From Desmodus rotundus (lineage: Eukaryota; Chordata; Mammalia; Chiroptera; Phyllostomidae), in NCBI RefSeq assembly GCF_022682495.2, contig NC_071398.1:101808677-101872676 (forward strand): a stretch of 64,000 nucleotides of DNA. Reading direction: 5' to 3'. Position 1 is the first letter of the stretch. The number at the start of each line of letters is the position of its first letter. The notes beneath the pieces were generated by a model. It did not search any database and was not told the origin of the DNA. It worked only from the letters and a program-made list of their open reading frames with translations. The translations under genes were made by a program, and so were the position numbers. Positions 22,884 through 34,540 of this stretch are shown here, piece by piece.

Positions 22884-23678
22884 AAATAATAGTGTTCCAA
22901 GAGTGCGTCTCTGCTGCCATCTCGTGGGAATTCTGGGGAATGACATCTTAGCTGAGTCAGGAAAAGTGGTTGATTCCAGTGGAATATCAATGAGTGTTGA
23001 TGGCAGTGGTATTTAGAAGTGCACTTCAAAACATCTAAGTGTAAGTACTTTCCAGTTACCTCGAGACTGGTTTCCAGAATAATGGCCAAGGAACAATAAA
23101 CGTGATTTATGTGACATGGTTGGAACTGGCTTTATAGTGTAATCAAGTTGTTACAACTTGCAGGTGTGCTTCAAAATCATTTGTCATTGGCTTTGTGTGT
23201 TGCAGCTTCCTTAAACAACGTGGAGGTAAAATTCATTCATAATTTTGCACTAAGAGGTACAAGAAAAAAAGAGTAAAATAGAGTAAGCGCCATCGTTGTA
23301 TGTATGTGCCCTTCTGGACATGTCTACAGGCTCGTTTCCTCCACTCTGCCTGGACTTTGTTTACCATTTTAGATTCCTTGTATGGGTGCAAAACTTGTGC
23401 ATTTTAAGCCTCTGTTTCTAATGTGTGCATTCAAGGGTGAGAATTTCTTTCTCAGGTTTTGGTCCATAGCATCTTTAGCATAATTCAGGTCAAGTTACTT
23501 TGTAATTCAAATAGTGGTTCATTTTGGAGGTTCTGTAGGAGTCTATTTGAGAAGGTCTGTACAGCAGAACTTTGTCCTCATCCATTCCCTGTGAGTGCCA
23601 GCTCAAGTGCCATTAGAGCAGAAAACATATTGTATAGGCTTTCGAGGCTGTGATGATGGTTGAAACTTGCTTTAAATG
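22884..23678. repeat. Linker repeat spanning the A/B block junction
   Basis: A complete linker of ~795 bp, with a CTCF-like motif at 22,912-22,930 (16 of 19). The A/B seam falls near 23,618, where the sequence matches 1331 onwards (AGAAAACATATTGTATAG). Confidence 0.8.
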
Positions 23679-24946
23679 GGATTGTCCAAAAAGTCATTTT
23701 GGTCCCCCACAACTGCACCACCTCTGCGTCCCTCCCAGCACATCACCTGGCACCGGTCCCGCATACTTGCCTTTAATGTCATTTGAAACTTTTTTAGACA
23801 ATATTGTGACAGCTGTCCTATCCCTGTGGGATGACAAACCTCATGACAACTGTTGAATGTATGTGTGGCCCTCTTCTCACTGAAGACACATGAATCTAAC
23901 ATTTTTGGCCCCTCAGTCTGTGTCATTTCCAGAAAGGTACAAGCGCAAGTGTAAGGCAAGAAAAGATTCTTGGTGTACAGAGAAGACGCTGAGTCTGATG
24001 GAACGTGTGAGAAGTGGGTTGCAAAGATTCATGCAGGAGATTTCTCATGCGCAGTTGCCCCACAGGTAGGCAGACCAGGTGCAGTGGAGAGCCATCCAGG
24101 GCAGACGTTAACAGAAGACGGACCCCATCATGGAACGTGGGAGACAGGCAATATACTTAAAGTATCCAAACCAAATGTCAAAAAGCATTTGCAGCAGCTT
24201 CGTTATGTTAATATCTTTGACATTTGGGTTCCACAGAAGTCAAGCGGGGTGGTGGGGGTCCCATCTTGACTGAATTTCCTCATGCAGTTCTCTACGGAAG
24301 TGGAAGGAAAACATTCCATTTCCAAGACAAAGTGTGAGGGGATGAACTGTTGATATTTGAGAATAATGTGGAACAGGAGATATTGAGGGAAGCCCAGGAA
24401 CCACCAGCAGCCCCTCCAAAGGGTGGTCTTCATCCGAAGGAGGTGATGTCCTGCAGTGGGTGCTCCTTGCGGAAACCCAGAGGGCTTCTCCTGACAATGA
24501 CTGATCTCCGTTAGACCAAGTGAAAGCCACCCGAGGGAAAATGTCCAGAATTTGTCAGGAAAGACAGGGGAGCTTCAGGATAAGGCAGGAGCGCACCTGC
24601 TTCTCTTTGGTGACCAGGGGAAAACTGTTCCAGCCTGGCTGGGCAGTCACGATTCATCCGCAGTCCTCACCAGAGCTTGTGGCTTTGCATGACCCTTTAG
24701 TTTGGTCTTTGTGAATTTCTCTTATTGGAGAGGAATTTTCCCTCCCTGGAAGAGTTCCCTGGTCTGAAAGAGAACAATGTTGTGGGATGATGGAACAGTG
24801 AAATTGCATGAAAGGTGGCAGAGGGCAGTGGAACAAAATGGTGACAATGTTGTCCGGTTGTTGTTCAGTCCCGTTGTTTAGGGGAAAATGAAAATTGTCT
24901 CTGTCATGGCATCTGATGGTGAGAAGTGAACAAAATTTTTGGTGAA
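23679..24946 (+). mobile_element. mariner transposase pseudogene B1
   Basis: Paralogue of A1, about 95% alike by eye in the helix-turn-helix part. A frame open from 23,970 to 24,269 reads REDAESDGTCEKWVAKIHAG early on and later NILKVSKPNVKKHLQQL and WVPQKS. The catalytic and C-terminal parts (24,520-24,880) carry stops. The 3' end is diverged (CAAAATTTTTGGTGAAGCC). Confidence 0.87.
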
Positions 24947-26462
24947 GCCAGTGCAGTGTGTTCCAAATGTTGGTCTTCGCTGCCATCTCGTGGCTTTTTT
25001 AAGGAATGACACCTCAGTACAGGTCAGCAGGAAAAGTGGTTGACTCCGTGGAAGATCAATTAGTTTTGATGGCAGTGGTATTTAGAAGTGAATTTGAAAA
25101 TGTCTAAATGTCAGGGCTGTCCATTTACCTTGTCACTGGTTGCAGGTTAATGGCCAAGAGCGCAATAAGCATATTTTATGTGACATTTCTTGGATCTGGC
25201 TGTGTAGCATGATACAGTCGGGTTTCCACAAGTTCCAGGTATGCTTGAAAATCACTTGTAATGTGCATTGTGTTATGCAGAATCCTTAAACAACGAGGAG
25301 GTAAAACTTAGTAAAAGTTCTCTACCAATATGTAAAAAAAAAAGTAAATTACAAGAACTTTCATTTTATGCATATGCCCCTCTAGACATGTTTACGGGCT
25401 TGTTTAAACTCAACTTTGCTTAGAGTGCGTTTACTATTTTAGGTTCATCCTTGGGGTAAAAAGGGAAGGAAACTTTGTGAGAAGCCAATAGTCGAGTGTT
25501 TGTTCCAACTGTCGGTTTCTGCTGCCACCTCGTGGTCATTTTGTGCAATGACACTTCAATGCAGGTCAGCAGGAAAACTGGTTGATTCCAGTGAAATTCA
25601 ATGACTTTGGGTGGCAGTGGTATTTACAAGTGTATTCTAAAACATCTAAATTGCATGTGTGTCCAGTTACCTTGTGACTGGTTTTCAGGTTAAGGGCAAA
25701 GGGAGCGATTGATACGTTTTATGTGACATTTCTCAGAACTGGCTCGGTAGTGTAGCAGCGTCAGTCTTGGACAAGTTGAAGGCATGCTCGAAATTCGTTT
25801 GTCTTTGCTTTGTTGCAGCTACCTTAAACAACGTGGAGTAAAATTTATACAGAATTCTGCACCAAGAGGTGCAGAAAAAAAAGCAAAGTAAAATATCAGC
25901 GCTATCAGTGTATGTACTGTTGTTTTCTCAACTTTGCCTGGACTTCCTTTTGCATTTTCGGTTCTTCCTACATGTGCAAACCTTGTACATTTCCAGTTTC
26001 TTTCTTTTTTAAAAAAGATTTTATTTATTTTTAGAGAGAGGGGAAGGGAGGGAGAGAAACCCTCAATGTGTGGTTGCCTGTCTCAGCTCCCAGCTGGAGA
26101 CCTGGCCCTCAACCCAGGCATGTGCCCTGACATGGAATTGAACCAATGACCCTTTGGTTTGCAGGCTGGCGCTCAATCCACAGAGCCACACCAGCCAGGG
26201 CTCCAGTTTCTGCTTCTAACCTGTGTGTTGAAGGGTGAAGATTTTTTTCTCAAGAATAGGTAATATCATCTTTAGCATCATTCGGGTCAGGTTATCATGT
26301 AATTCAAATGGTGGTTCATTTTGGAGCTACTGTAGGAGTCTCTTTCGGAAGTCCTGAACAACAAAACGGTCTATTCATCTATTCTCTCTGTATACTAGGA
26401 CAAATGCTGTGGGAGTAAAAAATGTACTGTATATGATTTTGAGGGTGCGATGCTGGTCGAAC
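24947..26462. repeat. Linker repeat, two copies with mariner remnant and VES SINE
   Basis: Matches 2684-4010, including the 3'-only mariner remnant at 25,455-25,490. CTCF-like motifs are at 24,978-24,996 (15 of 19) and 25,520-25,538 (17 of 19). It is lengthened by a SINE that block A lacks. Confidence 0.8.
26002..26201 (-). mobile_element. VES SINE, minus strand, unique to block B
   Basis: Minus-strand VES: CCCTGGCTGGTGTGGCTCTG head near 26,201, A-rich tail near 26,002-26,030. TCCAGTTTCT on both sides (25,992 and 26,202) is a perfect 10-bp target duplication. The block-A counterpart near 3731 reads TTCCAGTTTCTGCTTCTG without the element, so the SINE inserted after the duplication. Confidence 0.95.
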
Positions 26463-26474
26463 CTTGCCTTAAAT

Positions 26475-26584
26475 CGGGTCCGCCAAAAGGTCTCTTCAGC
26501 CAAAAAGTCTGCTCAGTGAAAAAGTCCATTTGGCCAAAAGTCTGTTTGGCTAAAAAGTCAGTTCAGCCACAAGTCAGTTCAGCC
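26475..26584 (+). repeat. Tandem expansion of mariner 5' terminal repeat, block B
   Basis: About six variants of GGCCAAAAAGTC-type units, in the same order as 4011-4120, with separate point changes since the block duplication. Confidence 0.8.
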
Positions 26585-27314
26585 TGCAACCCCACTCCCC
26601 CAACCCCATCGCATCACCTGTCTCTGGTCGCCCATACTTGCTCTTGACATCATTCAAAACTGTTTTATTAGACTATATTGTGACAGCTATTATATCAGTG
26701 TGTGATGAAACTCATCACAAGTGGTGATTGTGTGTGCGTCCCTTTTCACAGTGAACAGGGGTGAACAGAAGCACCATTTTTGGCCACTTAGGCTGGTCAT
26801 GTCAAGAAAGGTACATGCATGAGAGTAAGGCAAGAAAAGATTTATGGAGAAGATGCTGTGACTGATGGGACGTGTGTGAAGTGGATTGGGAAGTTTGATG
26901 CTGGAGGTTTCTCGGATGCAGTGGCTGCATGGGTAGGTGGACCACTTGCAGTGGAGAGCCATCCAGCGCATACATGAACTGAGGACAGACCACGTTATGG
27001 CACATGGAATTCAGGTGACATACTCAAAGTTTACGAATCATGTGTAGAAAATCACTTGTATCAGCACAGTTACATTAGTCTGTTGTAAGTCTGGGTTTCA
27101 CAGAAGTTAAGTAGGGTGGGTGGAGGTGGGATTAAATCCTTCTTGACCACATTACCACATGAGATTCTCTAATCAAACACAAGGAAAATGTTTCATTTCC
27201 AAGACAAATTGTGAGGAGGAGGAAGAACTGTTGATATTTTACAATAATGTGGAATGGAAGAGATCATGGGCATGTGAAGGGAACCACCACCAGCCCCTGC
27301 AAAAGTGGATCTTC

Positions 27315-27529
27315 AGCCTTGGCTGGTGTGGCTCAGTGGATTGAGTGCCCGTGTGGAAACCAAAGGTTTAGAGTTCGATTCCCAGTCAGGACACATCCCA
27401 GTCAGGTTTGATTCGGGCCAGGACCGCAGTAGTGGATGTACAAGAGGCCATGACACATTGATGTTTCTCTCTCCCTCCCTACCCCTCCCTGTAAAAACAA
27501 ATAAATACAATCTTAAAACAAAGAAAAAG
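27315..27529 (+). mobile_element. VES SINE nested in mariner B2
   Basis: Paralogue of 4851-5070. The A-box is intact (TGGCTCAGTGG); the B-box has drifted (AGTTCGATTCCC). A-rich tail at the 3' end. Confidence 0.93.
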
Positions 27530-28112
27530 GATATTTAAAAAAAAGAAAAGGACCATATTCGCCCAAAGAATGTGGTAGTATGTATGTGGTTGGTTCGGGA
27601 GGGAGTACTTTATTAGAACATGCTTGCGGAAAACCAGTGGGTTATTTTCAACAGGTATGGCTCTCGATTAAACCAACTGGAAGCACCACTCCAGGGAGAG
27701 CCAGCAGTTTGTCAGCAGAAGACAGGGAAGCTTCTGGATAAGGTGAGAGTGTTGTTACCCTTTGGTGACCAGGCCAACATGTTCCCAGCCTGGCTGCCCA
27801 GTCGTGACTTGTCCTCAGTACTCAGCAGGCCTCGCAACTTTGCATGGCTGTTTTGTTCGGTCTTTCTGAATTTCTCTTAATGGAGAAAGGTTTCCATTCC
27901 CTGGAAGACTGCAGAAGGCACCTGGAAGAGTTCTCTGTTCCAACAGATAACAATATTTGGGGAAGACGGAATGGTGAAGTTGCCTGAAATATTGCAGAGG
28001 GAGGTTGAAGAAAACGGTGAAACCATTGTTCAGTTATGTTGTTGGTAGAAAATGAAAAATGTGCTTGTCGTTGCAACTCGTGGTAAAAACCAAAGGAACC
28101 CTTCGGCAAAGA

Positions 28113-28904
28113 TCAAAGTACTCGTGGTCCAAATGTGCATCTCTGCTGCCCTCTCGTGGCCGTTTTGGGGAATGACACCTTAGTGCAGGTCCCCAAGAGA
28201 ATTGGTTGATTCCAGTGGAATATCAATGACTTTTGACAGCAATGTTAATTACAAGTGCATTTCAAGACATCTAAATGTAAAGATTGTCAGGTTACTTTCT
28301 GACTGGTTTCTAGATTAAGGGCAAAGGGAGCACTAAACGTGTATTATGTGACATTTGTTGGAACTGGCTTTTAGCATGATGGAGTCCAGTTTTTACTAGG
28401 TCTAAGTTGTTTGTAATTTTTTGTAATTTGTCTTGTGTGTTGCAGCTTCTTTAAACAAGGGGAAAATAAACTGTATTCAAAAATCTCCACTCGGAGGTTA
28501 AATCAAATCAAATCGCTATCATGTTATGTACGTGCCCTTCCACACACGTCTAGAAGCCTGTTTCCTAGAGTGTGTCTTGGCTTCATTTAGTCTTTTCGCT
28601 TCCTCAAATGAGTGCCACTCTTGTACAATTTGAGGTCTTGTGCCTAACACTTGTGTTTAAGGGTGCAGATTTTGTTCTCAAGTTTAAGTATGTAGTATGT
28701 TTAGCATCATTCAGTTGAAACCATTTTGTAACTCACATGGTGGTTCATTTTGGAGGTTCTGTAGGAGTCTATTTCAGAAGTACCAAGCAGGAGAACTTTC
28801 CAGTCACCCATTTTCAGTGATCTCTAGCTTTAGTGCTGCGAGAGCAAAACACATACTGTAATTGATTTCAATGGTGCAATTCTGGTTGAAGCTGTCTTTA
28901 TACC
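28113..28904. repeat. Linker repeat between mariners B2 and B3
   Basis: A ~793-bp linker closely matching 5659-6446. The CTCF-like motif is at 28,144-28,162 (17 of 19). Confidence 0.8.
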
Positions 28905-29961
28905 GGGTTTGCCCAACAGTAAGTACGGCCACCCACCACGCTTTTGCCGTCCTGCCCCTTCATGTGACTCTGGATTGCATACTTGTCTTTAACTTCATGG
29001 GAAACTGTTTTGTTAGAGTGTATCATGACAGATGTCATACCAGCATGCGTTTCAATAAAAAACTCATCAAAACCGTTGAGTGATGTTGTGGCCATTTTCA
29101 TCCTGCAGATGGTTGAACATAAGGAACAGTTTTGGCACATGAGGCTCTGTCATTTCAAGAAAGGTGAAAGCACATCTGGAATGCCAAAATAAAGATTTGT
29201 AGTGTGTATGGAGAAGGCGCCCTTAGGTGATGAAATGTGTCGAAGTGATTTGCGAAGTTTCACGCCTAAGATTTCTCGCACAGAGGTGCTCCACGGGCAT
29301 GGCAGACCAGTAGCAGTTCACGGCCATTGAGTCCAGACCTTAACTGAGGACAGACCAGGTTATGCCATGTGGGAGACAGGTGACATACTCAAAGTATCTA
29401 AATTGAGCACTCCTCCACAGGGCGGTCTTCATCCAAAGCAGGTGATGTTGCCTATGTGATGATAACAGAGGGAGTTCTGTAGGAGGTGCTTCTTGGGGTA
29501 ATTTGCAAGAGGTGCTGCCCCATCACTGCAAGACCAACTGCAAGCACTTCCTGTTGACAGAGTCGAAGCAGAAGACGGGGAAGCTTCAGGATGAGGTGGG
29601 AGCGCACGTTTCTGTTTGGTGACCAGTGAGAAACGGTTCCAGCCTGGCCGCACAGCCGTGATTCATCAGCAGTACTCACCAGAAATTACACCTTTGCATG
29701 GCCATTTAGTTCAGTATTCCGAATTTCTCAGTGGAGAGAAATTTCCGTTCTGTGGAAGACTGCAGAAGGCACCTGGAAGAGCTGTGCTGCTAAAGGTAAC
29801 AGTGCCGTGGGACGATGGAATGGGAAGTTGTCTGAAAGATGGCAGAGGGCAGTGGAAAGGAATGGCGATGACGTTGTGCAGTTCTAATTTGGGGGGAAAA
29901 TGAAAAGTGTGTCCGTCATTGCATTTTACCGTAAACAGCTAAGGAACCTTTCAGCCAAGGC
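28905..29961 (+). mobile_element. mariner transposase pseudogene B3, internal deletion
   Basis: Paralogue of A3, shortened by about 245 bp at ~29,409, where CTAAATTGAGCAC joins TCCTCCACAGGG. The lost part includes the end of the helix-turn-helix and the WVPQKS region. The downstream frame (29,616-29,903) keeps HQQYSPEITPLHGHLVQYS, the degenerate counterpart of the YSPDLAP catalytic-region motif of mariner transposases. Confidence 0.86.
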
Positions 29962-30599
29962 ATTGGTGCGATACGCATTGTATCTGTTGGTTTCTGCTAC
30001 TGTCTCGTGGCCGTTTTGGGGAATGACTCCTTAGTGCACGTCCGCAGGAAAAGGGGTTGATTCCAGTGGAAATCCCTTTGATTTTCATAGTAGTGTAATT
30101 TAGAAGCTCAGTTGAAGACGTCTAAATGTCAGGATTGTGTAGTTACTTTGCGACTGGTCTCCAGATATCGGCCGAGGGAGCAATAAATGTATTTTCTGTG
30201 ACGTTTTTTGGAACTGGCTTTGTAGCGTATTGGAGGCAGGTTTTTACAAGTGCGAAGCGTGCTTGAAAATCGTTTGTAATTTTCTTTTTCCATCGGAGGT
30301 TCTTTAAATAACCTGGAGGTCAAATTTGTTTGAAATTGTCCACCGAGAGGTAAAAAAAAGTAAAGTAAAATACAAGCGCTCTCATTTTGTGTACGTGCCC
30401 CCAAGGACATATCTACGGGCTCGTTTCCTCTACTTTGCCTGGACTTGGTTTACTATTTTAGGTTCCTCCCACAGGTGCAAAACTTGTGCATTTCCAGCTT
30501 CTGTGTCTGACCTGTGCATTCAAGGGTAAAGATTTCTTTCTCAAGTTTTCATACAGAGCATCTTTGCCATCAGTCTTGTCGAGTTATTTTGTTTTTTAC
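29962..30599. repeat. Linker repeat after mariner B3
   Basis: Matches 7752-8389. The CTCF-like motif at 29,995-30,013 is damaged in its middle (CTACTGTC). Confidence 0.75.
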
Positions 30600-31345
30600 A
30601 TTTATGTATTCACTTACTTTGATTTTTTAAAAAAAGTTATTGATTATGCTATTAGTTTTCCCAATTTCCCTCCCCTTTTCCCCCCTCCTCCCTGCACCCC
30701 TTAACTTCCAGCATTCCTCTCTCCCCTTAATTCATGTCCATGTGTTGTACATATAAGTTCTTTGAGTTCTCTGTTTCCTATACCATTTTTCATCTCTCGC
30801 CATCTATTTTGTGCCTACTAATTATGCTGCTTCTTCTCTGTACCTTCGTCCCCCTATTCTTCCCCTCCCCCTCCCTGCTGAAATCCCTCCATGTGAAGTT
30901 CATTTCTCTGATTCTGTTCGTGTTCTAGTTGTTTGCTTAGTTTTGGTTTTCTTTTTGGTTCAGTTGTTGATGTGAGTTTGTTGTCATTTCACTGTTCATA
31001 GTTGTGGATGTTCTTCAATTTCTTAGATAAGTCCTTTTAACATTTCATAGAATAAGGGCTTGGTGGTGATGAACTCCTTCAACTCGACCTTATCTGGGGA
31101 GCACTTTATCTGCCCTTCCATTCTGAATGATAGCTTTGCTGGATAGACTCATCTTGGATGGAGGTCCTTGCCTGTCATGACTTTGAATACTTCTTTCCAG
31201 CCCCTTCTTGCCTGTAAGGTTTCTTTTGAGAAATCAGCTGATAGCATTATGGGCACCCGTTTGTAGGTAAATCTCTCCTTTCAGTTGCTGCTTCTAAGAT
31301 TATCTCTTTATCATTAATGTTGGGTAACTTAATGATGATGTACCC
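30600..31345 (-). mobile_element. HAL1-like LINE, 5' half lost
   Basis: Matches 8390-9165 of the block-A HAL1: 3' untranslated region and the ORF1 C-terminal domain. It ends abruptly at GATGTACCCAGGTGTGTGG, fused to linker sequence. The ORF1 frame is broken. Confidence 0.8.
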
Positions 31346-31689
31346 AGGTGTGTGGTTTTACTATCATTCCATGCAAATTATTTTCTAAATCCAATTGTGA
31401 TTTATTTTGGGGTGGTCATTTAGAAGTGTATTTCGTAATTTGTGAATGTAAGTACTTTCTAGTTATCTCGTTACTGATTTCTTGATTAATGGCAGTGAGA
31501 GCAAGAAATATGTGTGTGTGTGTATATATATATATACACACACACACATAAACACATTTCAGTCCTTTAAAATTTGTTGGAACTTACTTTATATTACAAT
31601 ATGGTCAGTTTTTATAAACGTCTCCATGGTACTTGGAAAGCATCTGTAATCTGCAGTTTTGGGGTGTAGTGAAGTACTTGCGCACATTG
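31346..31689. repeat. Mariner-free linker fragment
   Basis: Contains ACTTACTTTATATTACAATA, which looks like the unoccupied mariner target site. It is interrupted by the TG/TA palindrome at 31,511-31,548. Confidence 0.65.
31511..31548. repeat. Perfect 38-bp (TG)n(TA)n(CA)n palindrome
   Basis: The left half is TGTGTGTGTGTGTATATAT and the right half is its exact reverse complement. It can form a cruciform and Z-DNA-prone arms. Confidence 0.95.
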
Positions 31690-32080
31690 AATGCTATTTG
31701 CTTCTCATGTTTTTTTAAAAATATTTTTTACTATATTTTTGTGGGCTTCATTGGTTCTGAAACAGAGAGAGTTTTGGTAAATCTCCTATAATGATTATTA
31801 GTCTATTTTTCTTTGTAGCTCTGTTCTATATAATTTTGAATTTATGTTATTAAGTGAATAAAAATTTGAAAGTAACTGATAAATTGAACTTACTGATATG
31901 AAGTACTCCTTTTTATATGTAGTGGGGTTTTGGGTTTTTTTTTGCCTCCAAGTCTACTATATGTGATATCATTTTGATTTGGTTAATGTTCGTGTACTAT
32001 ATTTTCCCCATTCTTTCACTTTAGATCTCTTGGTATGTTTCAGATAGCTCTGTTTTATGTTAGTTATGAGTGGATGGTAA
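31690..32080 (-). mobile_element. Old L1 ORF2 fragment without the MITE
   Basis: Related to 13,190-13,780 and 35,110-35,690. Around 32,015 it reads TGTACTATATTTTCCCC, the apparent empty site of the MITE carried by the other two. Confidence 0.4.
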
Positions 32081-32671
32081 AATCAATTAAAGAATTGATC
32101 TTGGTGGAGGATGTCATGTAGGGGGCCCAATAATTTTCCCGTTCAGTGGTTCCAGCACCTTGTATTATATCACAAATATTTTCCCACATATGTAAGGAGA
32201 TATTTTTATCATAGAAAATAACCACGGCACCTCACATCATCGCTCTCTCATTTATGCTCTTCTGTGTGTGGGGTTTCTGACTCTCTCCTGTGAGTGAGGT
32301 TCTCCTGCCTATGCATATCTTACATTTGGCCATTTTCATTTGCTAACCTGTGTCATACCTGTTGGATTATTAGACCAGCCCAAAGATAGTTGAGGTCACA
32401 GGAAAGGTTGTTTCCCCACCAGGTAAGCAAGCAGTCAGGTGTTTAATATGAGGTGAATTTGGGGAGTACATGTACGTCACCATTTACTTAAGGAAGATGT
32501 AACAATTTAAGTAAAGTAACTTATTCTCAGAACAGAATGGTTATATCAGTGAAATATGGAACAATGTTCTAATGTAGCTTGTGGATATACAACTTGTATT
32601 TGAAGTTTCAAAGGTGACAATGAAGAGGGCTAACATTTTGCACTTGGCACGTTGATTTTAAACTGCCTGTT
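32081..32671. other. AT-rich spacer, no gene seen
   Basis: Block-B-specific sequence. No open frame of note and no recognised element. Confidence 0.4.
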
Positions 32672-32687
32672 AAGGAAGGGAAGGCTG

Positions 32688-32747
32688 AGCTTTGCGCAGT
32701 GGCAGTATCGTAGCCAATGAGGTTTATCTGAGGCGTGATTATTGCTG
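32688..32747 (+). pseudogene. RNU4: Truncated U4 snRNA retropseudogene
   Basis: The first ~60 bases of U4 spliceosomal RNA (AGCTTTGCGCAGTGGCAGTA, then TCGTAGCCAATGAGG and GATTATTGCT), with C-to-T changes in TCTGAGGCGTG. The rest of U4 is missing. AAGGAAGGGAAGGCTGA before it and AAAGAAAGGGAAGACTGA after it form an imperfect ~17-bp target duplication. This fits a short, self-primed snRNA retrocopy made by L1 machinery. No snRNA promoter is expected or seen. Confidence 0.92.
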
Positions 32748-32765
32748 AAAGAAAGGGAAGACTGA

Positions 32766-33480
32766 GAAATTACTTAGGATTGTCATCTCATTTCTTCCTA
32801 AGAGGTTTAGTTGCCACAGTTTGGTTTAGGAAGAGAGCTTCAGCACCATCACCTCAGCTTCAGACAGTGACACTCCTAGCAAGAGCTTGTTGACCCTCTT
32901 ACCGTCTCCTCGTGTCTTAAAGTTTTGGGAGTTGCCGAACAGAAATCAACCTGCCAGGTATGCTGGCTTTTTTCCTAAATTAGCTGCATGTCCCCCATTT
33001 CACCATTGAAATCTAAGACTCTGTTCTTCCATATTCCAAAATACCCTATATACCCAATATCACCTCAATTTATTTGGTATTCATTTGAATGTGAATTCCC
33101 CTTGTCCATGTATTAGACATTGAATACCTCCCATTAATCAGATTAATTTGATTTGATTGTCATCTTAGCTGTGAGAATGTAGAAGGTATGATAAAAAATA
33201 ATTTTTTAATCCCCACAGGTTTGGTTATCCAGCCATGTGACATTCATGGCTGGGACAGTAACTTCTGGAAAGTGTAGTCTCTGAGAGATCATGGACATCT
33301 CCTGGCGAAAGTAAGCATTATTATTATTTTTTGCTCTGTCAGCCTTTTTGGTCTATTTCTGCAGGGCTTGGTATAATTTAGTAGTGCTGGGAGTTATTTT
33401 CTTCTCTTGTATACTTACATTGGCATGAAAACCTGTTTCTGAGGCCAGCTGCTTGGAGTTAGAGATTCAGGAATGTTTTT
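32766..33480. repeat. ERV-like noncoding segment, paralogous to 38,985-39,450
   Basis: Shared ordered landmarks are GAGAGA-CATGGAC and GCTCTGTC near the end, and TGATCAGATTA/TAATCAGATTA in the middle. It may be an LTR and leader, but ends and signals are not clear. Confidence 0.4.
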
Positions 33481-33914
33481 TATGGGCTTCTGGCTCTGTT
33501 TACATTGTGAGGACTCGGTTCTGCTCCTGCATGTGGCAACTGGGCTTCATTGTCCAGATGTAATCCTGGAGTGTGGCTGTGGGGTCCTGGTTACAGATCT
33601 GGGTTCTGTTTCCTGGGTCTGTGGCCTGAGGCTGAATCTGTGTGTCTGGGATCTGGAGTCTCTTATGGTGTGGCTTCATGTCCTGAGTTGGTGTTTGTTG
33701 TTGATGTTGGTGCAGCTCTGGCTCTAGGGTCTGATGTATGGAACCTGGTGTCCAGGGTTCCCTGTCAGTCTCTGGTGTTGAGTGTCTGGCATTCAGGGTC
33801 CATGATCTGACCTGGGTTGTAGGGACGGTTTTGGGATTGGGGCCGGGGTGTGGGGTTCAGCTTTTGGTTCTGGGTCTGCTCCGGGGTCCAGGTTTGGACC
33901 CAAGGGCCTGTGTT
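33481..33914. repeat. GT-rich degenerate repeat, leader-like
   Basis: Dense TCTGGGTCCTG-like and GGTCCAGGTTT-like short repeats, paralogous to 39,450-39,910. Open frames here follow from low complexity. Confidence 0.5.
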
Positions 33915-34450
33915 CTGTCCTGAGTCTGTCTGTGGCGTCTGGCATCTGCGAAGTGATGGTCATTGGCTCCAATTCAATGCCAGCAGGAGTTCCGGAGTTG
34001 GGGTGTGGGGAAGAAGGAAACGTCATGTAGTACAAATAGCTCCGTTTTGAAAGTAATGGTTGTGAGTGCAGCAAGGCTGTTAGGAAGCTCGGTATTGTTC
34101 CAGGTGAATCATGAGGCAGCACCTCTGTGGGTCAGCCCAGTGGTGGTGCTGCTTAGTTGTGAAAGCATCATGGTTGTGAGGGGGCCCTGAAGTGAGGCAG
34201 CCCCGGGGCAAGTTCCCCCTCACCCTGTGCTGCTCAGCGTTTCTCTGCTCTTTCTGGTCTGGTCCTGTCATTTACTCTCTGCTCGGCTGCACTTGCAAAC
34301 AAAGAAACGCACATTGGAAAAAGGGTCCCTCCTAGTGAGGAGATCGGGCTGGGTGAGCAGAGAAAAGGCCTCTGGTGTTGTCACCAGAGCTGTGTAGGTT
34401 ATTTTTATTCTTAAATTATGCCAAGTTTTCCTCTTTTACCTTCTCTCTCC

Positions 34451-34502
<52 letters not shown>

Positions 34503-34540
34503 ACCCAAACTGAGACTGCCTTTTTTTGTGGCAGCTTACT
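33915..34540. repeat. Paralogue of 12,046-12,619
   Basis: Keeps the CTCTGGTGTTGTCACCAGAG hairpin. It differs mainly by the (CT)n tract. Confidence 0.7.
34441..34502. repeat. (CT)n microsatellite
   Basis: About 60 bp of CT repeats. The block-A counterpart near 12,570 has only TTTTTTTTCTCCC, so the expansion is specific to block B. Confidence 0.95.

Larger units (their letters stand above)
1331..23617. repeat. Segmental duplication block A
   Basis: Tandem copy of the block at 23,618-38,590. Landmarks found in both, in the same order, are: three mariner units (1391/23,679; 4011/26,463; 6447/28,905), minus-strand HAL1 (8390/30,600), the segment starting CATCTGCGAAGTGATGG (12,077/33,939), a mariner MITE (13,505/35,419), MER5A-like (15,258/37,155) and a deleted mariner (22,705/38,128). 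Without the 6.46-kb insertion, block A is about 15.8 kb. The interval 9.2-12.04 kb does not match its block-B counterpart (31.35-33.9 kb). Confidence 0.85.
26463..28112 (+). mobile_element. mariner transposase pseudogene B2, with nested VES SINE
   Basis: Paralogue of A2 with the same terminal-repeat expansion (26,475-26,584) and the same SINE. The frame is broken by stops and indels. Recognisable parts are GGAGAAGATGCTGTGACTG near 26,845, NRYGSRLNQLEAPLQGEPAV near 27,650 and GAATGGTGAAGTTGCCTG near 27,968. Confidence 0.87.

Noticed and set aside
33473..33923. Hydrophobic open frames resembling membrane proteins
   Set aside because: They arise from GT-rich short repeats; leucine, valine and tryptophan runs are what such repeats encode.
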